Translations under genes and position numbers: made by a program | Notes under the pieces: model-generated | Databases searched by the model: none | Seen by the model: only the letters and a program-made list of their open reading frames with translations | Told to the model about the DNA's origin: nothing | Shown here: positions 57,808 through 64,000 of the stretch, piece after piece | How the letters are laid out: every line of letters begins with the position of its first letter | Numbering within the stretch: the stretch's first letter is position 1 | Assembly: GCF_000024105.1 (NCBI RefSeq) | Contig: NC_013171.1 | Coordinates: 1,732,501-1,796,500 of the forward strand | Source of the DNA: Anaerococcus prevotii DSM 20548 | GTDB lineage: Bacteria > Bacillota > Clostridia > Tissierellales > Peptoniphilaceae | Direction of reading: 5' to 3' | DNA: 64,000 bases

Positions 57808-59607
57808 CTACTTATACATGTCAAGCTTTGCTAGAAGCTCGTCGATTTGATCGATTATTGACCCTATAAATTCTATGGCTTCCTCAAGAGGCCTTGTAGT
57901 AGTCATATCTACTCCAGCTTCCTTGGCAAGGTCGATTGGTCCTTTTGATCCACCCATCTTTAAGACATCTATCCATCTTTTCCTATCTTCGTCTGTACCA
58001 TTTACAATCTTATCTGAAATTATTGTTCCGATAGTAAGGCCTGCTGAGTAGGTGTAAGGGTAAAGTCCCATATAATAGTGAGGTTGCCTCATCCAAGTTA
58101 GCTCGCTTCCCTCATCAAGTTTTACAGAATCTCCCCAGAATTTCTCTAGATTTTCCTTAAAGATTCTATTAAAGTCAGAAGATGAAAGGCTCTCTCCTTT
58201 TTCTACTGCACGATAAACATCTCTTTGGAAACTTGCTTCTAGGAAGTGGGTAACGAAATTGTGATAATAAGTCTTTCCAATCATTGTAGAAAGTACCCAC
58301 AATTTCTCCCTATCGTCCTCTGCCTTGTTTAGGAGATATCTTTCCATAGTTATCTCGTTGGCTGTTGATGGAGATTCTACAAAATACATGCTCATACCAG
58401 AAAGCAGAGCCTCTTGATTATCGTTTGAGTAAATCCCCTGGCAGGCATGGCCTAACTCGTGGGCTAGGGTCATAACTTGGCTCATGGAATTGTTGTAGGT
58501 CGTCATTATAAATGGATGGGACTTATAAGGACTTGCACAAAAGGCTCCTGTTCTCTTGCCTGTGTTTTGGGCATAGTCAATCCACCTATCAGAAAAGGCC
58601 TTATCAAGATATGATACATATTCCTCTCCTAGGGGAGAAAGTCCGTCTAGGATGTATTCACGAGCCTTGTCTATATCAACTTCAAGTTCATAATCCGGGT
58701 CTATTGCAAGCTTTAGGTCTGCGTAGGTCATCTCATCTAGACCGTAGTGTTTCTTGATGATTTCTGCGTACTTTCTCATATGAGGAGCAAGTTTTTCCAT
58801 GATTGTGTCTAATTGATTTTCGTAAATATCGAAATCGACATCTTGACGGGCCAAGAGATAATGGAAAACTGATTCATAGCCACGAATGTCAGATAGTCTT
58901 TTCTCATTTGTCACTTGGGTATTATAAACTGAAGCATCTGCGTTTTGGTATTTTCTAAGAACGTCGTGGTATCTCTTAAAGGATTCACGTCTTAAATCTG
59001 TCCTTGGATCCGTTTCTAAGAATTCTTCGAATGTGTTGTGGTTTAGGACGATCTCTTCTCCCTCATATTCGAAGTTTTCAAAGTCCATATCTCCATAACG
59101 CATGTCGTTGTAATTAGTATATGGGGCATCGAAAGTAGGCTCGAGACTTGCAAGGACAGCTTCTGTCTCATCTGATAGCATGTGGGCTTGTTTGTCTTCT
59201 ATTCTTTCTATAAAGTAGGCAAAATCCTTATTCTTTTCAACTACTTGGCTTAGGATATTCTTATCGAGTCTTGAAAGAGCTGGCTCGTAGAAAGATAGGT
59301 CAGAAAATACCTTAGAAAGCTCATTGCCAAGCCTTGCATATCTTTTGGCCATATGATCATCTGTAGTATCAACTTCCATAGAAATTCCCGCAAAGGTTCC
59401 TAGCTTATCTACTATAGCAATAATTTCTGAATACTCTCTCAAGGATTTTGATACTTCTTCTACTGTTTCTATATCCTTAAATTCCTTAGAAAATTCGCTT
59501 GCCTTAGCCTTTAGCTCTCCTATTTCTTCGTAGAAGGCATCATCGTCGGCATACATATCCTCGATCTTCCAAGTTTCTTTTACATCAACTTCACTTCTTT
59601 TTTTCAT
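57808..59607 (-). CDS. pepF: Oligoendopeptidase F
   Basis: M3-family zinc metallopeptidase of 599 aa, typical length. The HEXXH motif is in TLAHELGHACQG near residue 387-398, with a downstream family Glu in SPSTANEITMERYLL. The region MRQPHYYMGLYPYTYSAGLTIG near 510-531 matches the C-terminal substrate site. Cytoplasmic degradation of imported oligopeptides. AAGGAG lies before the ATG. Divergent from the M29 aminopeptidase gene with a dyad between them. Confidence 0.95.
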   Translation of the reverse strand: MKKRSEVDVKETWKIEDMYADDDAFYEEIGELKAKASEFSKEFKDIETVEEVSKSLREYSEIIAIVDKLGTFAGISMEVDTTDDHMAKRYARLGNELSKVFSDLSFYEPALSRLDKNILSQVVEKNKDFAYFIERIEDKQAHMLSDETEAVLASLEPTFDAPYTNYNDMRYGDMDFENFEYEGEEIVLNHNTFEEFLETDPRTDLRRESFKRYHDVLRKYQNADASVYNTQVTNEKRLSDIRGYESVFHYLLARQDVDFDIYENQLDTIMEKLAPHMRKYAEIIKKHYGLDEMTYADLKLAIDPDYELEVDIDKAREYILDGLSPLGEEYVSYLDKAFSDRWIDYAQNTGKRTGAFCASPYKSHPFIMTTYNNSMSQVMTLAHELGHACQGIYSNDNQEALLSGMSMYFVESPSTANEITMERYLLNKAEDDREKLWVLSTMIGKTYYHNFVTHFLEASFQRDVYRAVEKGESLSSSDFNRIFKENLEKFWGDSVKLDEGSELTWMRQPHYYMGLYPYTYSAGLTIGTIISDKIVNGTDEDRKRWIDVLKMGGSKGPIDLAKEAGVDMTTTRPLEEAIEFIGSIIDQIDELLAKLDMYK

Positions 59608-59648
59608 CTATATCTCCTTTTTACTTCATTACAATTATTCTACCCAAA

Positions 59649-59665
59649 ATGATAGTATCTATCAT
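59649..59665. promoter_or_regulatory. Dyad between divergent peptidase genes
   Basis: ATGATAG-TAT-CTATCAT, a perfect 7-bp inverted repeat. A minus-strand TAGAAT (59637-59642) and a plus-strand TATAAT (59694-59699) flank it, so one regulator bound here could affect both pepF and the aminopeptidase gene. Confidence 0.5.
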
Positions 59666-59718
59666 CTACAATATTATTTAATTACAATAGAAGTATAATA
59701 GGAAAAAAAGGAGGAGCA

Positions 59719-60951
59719 ATGAATAAGAGAATAGAAAACTTCGCTAAACTTGCCGTAGAATTCGGCGTAAATGTACAAAAAGGAGAAGACGTCCTAATCA
59801 CATCCCCTGTCGAAAGCCCTGAGCTTTGCCGCCTTATCGCAAAGGCCGCCTACGAAAAGGGAGCAAGAAATGTGGCAATCGACTGGAAAGATGACACAAT
59901 AACAAGACTAACTTACGAATACCAAGACCAGGATACCCTAAACGAAGTTCCTGACTGGAAGATAGAAAAGCTAGATTATCAAATAGCTCAAAAGAAATCA
60001 AACAGGATTTCAATCTACGCAGAAGACCCAGACCTACTAAAGGGACTTGATAGCGAAAAAATTTCTGAAGCTATCAGAGAAAACAGCAAGAAAACCAAGG
60101 AATATGTAAAATACACCATGAATGATATCCTATCTTGGCTAGTAATTTCTGTCCCAACCAAAAAATGGGCCAAGAAAGTCTTCCCAGACTTATCCGAAGA
60201 AAAAGCCTACGACAAATTATGGGAAACAATCCTAGATGTATCAAGAGTCTCTGAATCATGGGATGAGACAAAGGCTAACTGGACAAATCACATCAACACC
60301 CTAGATGAGAAGGCTAAATTCTTAAATGACCATCAATTCGACAAGGTCCACTACAAATCAAGTAATGGAACAGACCTTTGGGTCAAACTTCCTAAAAATC
60401 ATATTTGGATGTCTGCAGGATCAAAAAATGAGAAAAACGATAGATTTATCCCAAATATGCCAACAGAAGAAGTCTTTACATCACCTCAATATGATGGAGT
60501 AGATGGTAAACTTGTAGCTAGCAAGCCTCTAGTCTATAACGGAGTTGTAATTAATGATTTCGAATTTGAATTTAAAGATGGAAAAGTAGTATCTTTTTCT
60601 GCCAAAGAAGGAGAAGACACCCTAAGAAAGATGCTAGATAGCGATGAAGGAAGCAAGTACCTAGGAGAAATCGCCCTAGTCCCTTACGATTCCCCAATAT
60701 CAAATTCCAACATCCTCTTCTACAACACCCTCTTTGACGAAAACGCCTCCTGCCACTTCGCCCTAGGTAAAGCCTACCCAACAACAGTCGAAGGAGGAAG
60801 CGATCTAGATGATAGCAAGGTAAAAGAAATCGGCCTAAACGATTCCCTAATCCACGAGGACTTCATGGTAGGAACAAGCGATTTGGAGATTACTGGCTAC
60901 AAGAATGAAGAAGAATTTAAAATATTTGAAAAAGGCAACTGGGCCTTCTAG
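59719..60951 (+). CDS. M29 family aminopeptidase
   Basis: A 410-aa thermophilic-type (AmpS/PepS) metallo-aminopeptidase. Start MNKRIENFAKLAVEFGVNVQKGEDVLITSPVE is typical; metal ligands occur in NMPTEEVFTSPQ (Glu), the region ENASCHFALGKAYPTTVEGG (His, Glu) and LIHEDFMVGTSDLEITG (His, Asp). Cytoplasmic trimming of peptides, complementing PepF. Many C-ending codons suggest high expression. Strong ribosome site AAGGAGGAG. Confidence 0.93.
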   Translation: MNKRIENFAKLAVEFGVNVQKGEDVLITSPVESPELCRLIAKAAYEKGARNVAIDWKDDTITRLTYEYQDQDTLNEVPDWKIEKLDYQIAQKKSNRISIYAEDPDLLKGLDSEKISEAIRENSKKTKEYVKYTMNDILSWLVISVPTKKWAKKVFPDLSEEKAYDKLWETILDVSRVSESWDETKANWTNHINTLDEKAKFLNDHQFDKVHYKSSNGTDLWVKLPKNHIWMSAGSKNEKNDRFIPNMPTEEVFTSPQYDGVDGKLVASKPLVYNGVVINDFEFEFKDGKVVSFSAKEGEDTLRKMLDSDEGSKYLGEIALVPYDSPISNSNILFYNTLFDENASCHFALGKAYPTTVEGGSDLDDSKVKEIGLNDSLIHEDFMVGTSDLEITGYKNEEEFKIFEKGNWAF

Positions 60952-60970
60952 AAAAAATATAATATATTTT

Positions 60971-61001
60971 GCCTGTCGATTGTATCGATAGGCCTTTTTT
61001 T
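60971..61001 (+). terminator. Terminator after the M29 aminopeptidase
   Basis: GCCTGTCGAT (60971-60980) pairs with ATCGATAGGC with one G-U pair and a three-base loop, followed by CTTTTTTT. Confidence 0.9.
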
Positions 61002-61088
61002 GTCCACTTATCTTAGGAAAGCGACCTTTTATCAGAAAACAAGTGAATCCTTAAAGCAGATAATCTATAATAGTCTTAGGAGGTAGGA

Positions 61089-61529
61089 ATGAAGGTTGAA
61101 ATAATCATAGATGAATCGATAGAAGAAACCAATGTCAAGATTTATTCCAATAAGTATTCTAAAGAAGTTGAAAATATAAGGGATGCCCTAAGTGAAACTT
61201 TCCTTGATAAGATAGTGGCTTTTCAGTCTAAGGAAGTATTTATCCTATCCTTTGATGAGATAATAAGAATATATGCACAGGATAAAAGTGTATATATCAA
61301 AACGAAAGATAATACCTACACTACTAGGCTTACTATCTATGAATTTGAATCAAAGGCTGACAGAAGAAATTTCATCAGAATCTCTAGATCTGAAATCGTA
61401 AACCTCGACTATGTAAAAAGACTTGACCTCTCTTTTACAGGAACAATTGCGGTTGAACTTGCTAACGGAGATGTCAGCTATGTTTCTAGGAGAAAACTTA
61501 AAGAGTTTAAGAAGGCCTTGGGCCTTTAG
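61089..61529 (+). CDS. LytTR-domain DNA-binding regulator
   Basis: A 146-aa protein with no receiver domain. The C-terminal LytTR domain (about 45-143) shows YIKTKDNTYTTRLTIYEFESKADRRNFIRISRSEIVNLDYVKRLD and ELANGDVSYVSRRKLKEFKKAL. Such stand-alone LytTR proteins are usually paired with a DUF3021 membrane protein, as here ten bases downstream, and often regulate themselves or a linked transporter. AGGAGG precedes the ATG. Confidence 0.9.
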   Translation: MKVEIIIDESIEETNVKIYSNKYSKEVENIRDALSETFLDKIVAFQSKEVFILSFDEIIRIYAQDKSVYIKTKDNTYTTRLTIYEFESKADRRNFIRISRSEIVNLDYVKRLDLSFTGTIAVELANGDVSYVSRRKLKEFKKALGL

Positions 61530-61538
61530 GGGGAGAAT

Positions 61539-61970
61539 ATGAAAAATATCAAAAATTTACTAATACAATTTCTAGTAGGCGTTGGAATTGGAGGAATAAT
61601 AGAAGCATTAGCATCCCTATATCTAGGCTTTGATTTTATAGGATATCCCGAATTTTTAGCTAGAGTAAATCCAGGTACGGGAAGAATAATTCAAGTTTTA
61701 ATCTACGGTGGCTTTGGCCTAATCCCAGAACTTAGTTCAATTATATTAAAGTTAAGAGAAGAATATAGCAGAAGAAAACAAATAATTCACTTCTTAATCC
61801 TTATTTCCTACTTTATATTTGCAGGAATCTATTTAAGATGGTTTGAAGCATCCAAAATCCTAATATATCCAATAGGTGTTTTTGTAATAATCTATATTAT
61901 AATAGGGATAATTTACTACATCCATGACAAAAAAACTATTGATGCGGTAAATAAGAAACTATCCAAATAA
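61539..61970 (+). CDS. DUF3021 family membrane protein
   Basis: A 143-aa protein with four predicted membrane helices (about 7-29, 50-66, 82-100, 106-128), matching the DUF3021 partner of LytTR regulators. It probably inhibits the adjacent LytTR protein at the membrane, by analogy with known LytTR regulatory systems. GGGGGAG before the ATG. Confidence 0.82.
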   Translation: MKNIKNLLIQFLVGVGIGGIIEALASLYLGFDFIGYPEFLARVNPGTGRIIQVLIYGGFGLIPELSSIILKLREEYSRRKQIIHFLILISYFIFAGIYLRWFEASKILIYPIGVFVIIYIIIGIIYYIHDKKTIDAVNKKLSK

Positions 61971-61975
61971 AGACT

Positions 61976-62000
61976 AGCTCAGGAAACCGAGCTTGTTTTA
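61976..62000 (+). terminator. Terminator after the LytTR-DUF3021 pair
   Basis: AGCTC-A-GG / CC-GAGCT hairpin with an AAA loop, followed by TGTTTT. Confidence 0.65.
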
Positions 62001-62129
62001 AAATTAGAATACAGTATCTTATCCTTATCTAAACTTAGGAAAAATAATAAGCTCCTTTAATAGATAAAGTTTGCAATTTATCTCAGGTAATTTAAATTAG
62101 AATTTTGCTGAAAAAGGAAGGATAATAAG

Positions 62130-62558
62130 ATGAAAAATAATAAATTGAAAATCTTGATACTTATAATTCTGGGATTTTTAGCTGTATTTTCCATATCCAA
62201 GAAAAATACACAGAAAAATAAATCTTACAAGATAAAGGAAATATACAAATCTCAGAGGGCCTTTGGTGATGATTATTTCGATATCTATGAAATTATAATT
62301 ACTGACAAGAATATAATTAAAGGAAAAAGCATAGATGATGATTACTACAAAAAATCAAAAGGCCTTAAGCAAATTATGAAGACTAGTAAGGAAGAAATAG
62401 ATGACTATGACGATATTCTTCATTCAATAGAGCTTCTGGAGAAAAACCCTAGTACTATCTACAAATATCAGGAAGATTTCGACAAAAAAGGTCATAAGAG
62501 CCTCTTTATTATAAATTACGACTTAAATAAGGGCTATATACTCGACCTTCAGATTTAA
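62130..62558 (+). CDS. Hypothetical membrane-anchored protein
   Basis: A 142-aa protein with one N-terminal hydrophobic segment (about 7-23) acting as signal or anchor, then a Lys/Asp/Tyr-rich domain of about 115 residues that would lie outside the membrane. No Cys lipobox. I recognise no family. AAGGAAGGAT ribosome site, single gene. Confidence 0.75.
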   Translation: MKNNKLKILILIILGFLAVFSISKKNTQKNKSYKIKEIYKSQRAFGDDYFDIYEIIITDKNIIKGKSIDDDYYKKSKGLKQIMKTSKEEIDDYDDILHSIELLEKNPSTIYKYQEDFDKKGHKSLFIINYDLNKGYILDLQI

Positions 62559-62702
62559 AATTTTAAGCTAAGACTACTAGCCTTCTTATCCTTGTAAGAC
62601 ATACTGATTCGCCTCTTATATCGCAAGTTTTTACACTTTAATATGACTATAATATAGTGAAAAAAGATAAAAGTAATATTATTGAAGATGAAAGGATGAA
62701 TA

Positions 62703-63176
62703 ATGAAGAAAAAGTACTACCTTGTATTAATAGGTCTAATAATCATAGGCGTTTTATTAAAGATAAGACCTAATAAGGAAGGACCGAGTCTTCCCAAGGC
62801 AGATGATGTAAGAAGCCTTAGCCTTATCAAAATTGCAAATGATAGAGGAGTTGAAAAACGGACAATTAATGAAAATAATGATATAGAAAATTTTCTACAA
62901 TTGTTAGAAAACTCTAAACGAACAAAGAAAGAAAGCGTATCAGATTTTCCTAATAAAGACGAGTTTATCCTAGTAAGTATCGAAATGTCAGAAGGCGGAT
63001 ACATAATAAATACCATCCATGAAGAAGATAAAAAACTTTATTTCGAACAAGCCTATGTGGGAATTTACGAGCTTTCTTATAAGGATATTTCTTCCTTCCT
63101 AAAATCCACCGTAAAAGAAGAGGATAAGGAAAATATTTCAGAAGATCTAGAAGATATCTTGGATGATGATTTCTAA
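62703..63176 (+). CDS. DUF5301-like anchored protein
   Basis: A 157-aa protein with an N-terminal membrane segment (about 5-22). The body LPKADDVRSLSL, RTKKESVSDFPNKDEFILVSIEM and LYFEQAYVGIYELSYKD resembles DUF5301-type domains of Firmicutes as I recall them, followed by an acidic C-terminal tail (about 138-157). Probably extracellular and membrane-tethered. Function unknown. Confidence 0.72.
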   Translation: MKKKYYLVLIGLIIIGVLLKIRPNKEGPSLPKADDVRSLSLIKIANDRGVEKRTINENNDIENFLQLLENSKRTKKESVSDFPNKDEFILVSIEMSEGGYIINTIHEEDKKLYFEQAYVGIYELSYKDISSFLKSTVKEEDKENISEDLEDILDDDF

Positions 63177-63235
63177 GTTTATAGATTAGGTATTTTAGAT
63201 TTCAATAATAAGTCCTTTCCCTGTAAGTAAGATAA

Positions 63236-63273
63236 AAGGCTCCTGTTAGCAATTGACAGAAGCCTTCTTTTTT
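63236..63273. terminator. Bidirectional terminator
   Basis: AAGGCT-C-CTGT pairs with ACAG-A-AGCCTT across a nine-base loop, followed by CTTTTTT. It lies between the convergent DUF5301-like and DUF3169-like genes. Confidence 0.8.
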
Positions 63274-63275
63274 AT

Positions 63276-63977
63276 TTATTTTGCTGCTATAATTCCTATA
63301 ATAGAAGAAATAGCTAAAAATATTGGTGCTAGTATCCCTACATCTGTGTAAAAGGCGAGGCCTGATAGGACTACTAGCATTATAAAGTTGGTAAGAACTA
63401 TAGCCATGTAGCCCTTGTAACCTTTTTTGTAATAACGGGCTTTGGTCATCTCATCAGATTCTTCTATAAACTTCTTATTAAACTTAAAATCAAGAGTGTC
63501 AGCTTTCCTATTTGGCTCGATTTCCTGGATTAGCCTGTAGTTCTTGTTAAGAATTTGGGAGCTTAAATATAAAAATACAAAAATTCCCAGAAGAACGGCG
63601 ATTAATTGTAGAACGTTATTATTATTATTGACTCCACCATCTAAGTTTGTCGCAAGCATTAGGATAGTAAAATTCATAAAGGTTAATACAATACCAATAT
63701 CTCTAGCAAGCAAACTATAATTTGTATATTTCGTTTCAATTAAGCCGTCTGATTCTAGCCCATTATTAACTAATTTATAACTTTTTTTATAAAATATATA
63801 AGAGACAACAAGGCTTAATCCTATACTTATAAAAACTAAGTAAAAAGCATACTCAAGGAAAAAACTTCTTATATTAATATCTAAACCATTTAATAAATCT
63901 TCAGTTAAAAAAGATCTAAGAATTATTCCCAACGAAATTCCTATAATCATAATTTTTAAAAATTTTTTCTTATTCAT
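63276..63977 (-). CDS. DUF3169-like membrane protein
   Basis: A 233-aa protein with about six hydrophobic segments (7-24, 38-60, 90-108, 122-142, 193-211, 214-232). The loop FIEESDEMTKARYYKKGYKGY near 170-190 looks like the DUF3169 family as I recall it. Function unknown. GGAGGAG precedes the ATG at 63977. Confidence 0.75.
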   Translation of the reverse strand: MNKKKFLKIMIIGISLGIILRSFLTEDLLNGLDINIRSFFLEYAFYLVFISIGLSLVVSYIFYKKSYKLVNNGLESDGLIETKYTNYSLLARDIGIVLTFMNFTILMLATNLDGGVNNNNNVLQLIAVLLGIFVFLYLSSQILNKNYRLIQEIEPNRKADTLDFKFNKKFIEESDEMTKARYYKKGYKGYMAIVLTNFIMLVVLSGLAFYTDVGILAPIFLAISSIIGIIAAK

Positions 63978-64000
63978 TAATCTCCTCCAAAATAAAAATA

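Noticed and set aside
1-64000. tRNA genes, rRNA genes, CRISPR arrays, insertion sequences or prophage
   Set aside because: No cloverleaf with a T-arm GGTTCGA pattern, regular spaced repeats, transposase or phage protein was seen in gaps or frames.

Overview
This 64 kb window is AT-rich, gene-dense chromosome of a low-GC, non-sporulating anaerobic Firmicute. Gene content (hexuronate and ribose catabolism, a pentose-phosphate branch, SufCBDSU, anaerobic ThiH/ThiG thiazole synthesis, oligoendopeptidase F, LytTR-DUF3021) and protein flavour fit the Gram-positive anaerobic cocci (Peptoniphilaceae, most like a saccharolytic Anaerococcus). That placement is inference; no rRNA is present to confirm it. 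I see no tRNA, rRNA, CRISPR array, insertion sequence or prophage.

Layout. (1) 1-5918, minus: three Gfo/Idh/MocA oxidoreductases, a TIM-barrel sugar isomerase/epimerase-like enzyme and two tandem GPH-type sugar symporters (the last cut by the window edge), possibly an oxidation-based glycoside or sugar pathway. (2) 6024-12151, minus: complete glucuronate-to-KDPG operon (uxuB-uxuA-uxaC-eda-kdgK) with a strong promoter and two LacI/CcpA-type operators. (3) 12233-17021: GH13 glucosidase, a 34-residue membrane peptide in what looks like a type I toxin-antitoxin locus, LarA-family racemase, two half-size chromate-type transporters. (4) 17072-24126: operon of three signal-less glycosidases (GH123/DUF4091-like, GH92, GH2). 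(5) 24127-28884: TRAP transporter plus zinc alcohol dehydrogenase, divergent from a GntR/FCD regulator with a perfect 22-bp palindrome between them. (6) 28965-37553: transketolase, transaldolase and the self-regulated ribose operon rbsRKDACB. (7) 37592-41014: MalY/PatB aminotransferase, BadF-type kinase, dihydrofolate reductase and a small glutaredoxin-like protein. (8) 41077-46043: thiamine operon thiS-F-G-H-W-M-E behind a TPP riboswitch. (9) 46040-51143: suf operon. (10) 51262-57116: HPr, then gltX-cysS-rlmB-yacP-sigma factor. (11) 57159-end: FNT-family channel, PepF, M29 aminopeptidase, LytTR-DUF3021 pair and small membrane or secreted proteins of unknown function.

The sugar genes connect: hexuronate degradation yields KDPG, then pyruvate and glyceraldehyde 3-phosphate; ribose enters via RbsDK and is processed by transketolase/transaldolase; the TRAP/dehydrogenase locus may feed a sugar acid into the same fructuronate/mannonate route. 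SufS could supply sulfur to the adjacent ThiS/ThiF system.

The most interesting candidates are the putative type I toxin-antitoxin locus at about 14190-14502, the Gfo/Idh cluster at the left end, the second structured RNA element between the TPP riboswitch and thiS, and an RpoD-like sigma factor in the chromosomal slot normally held by sigH.
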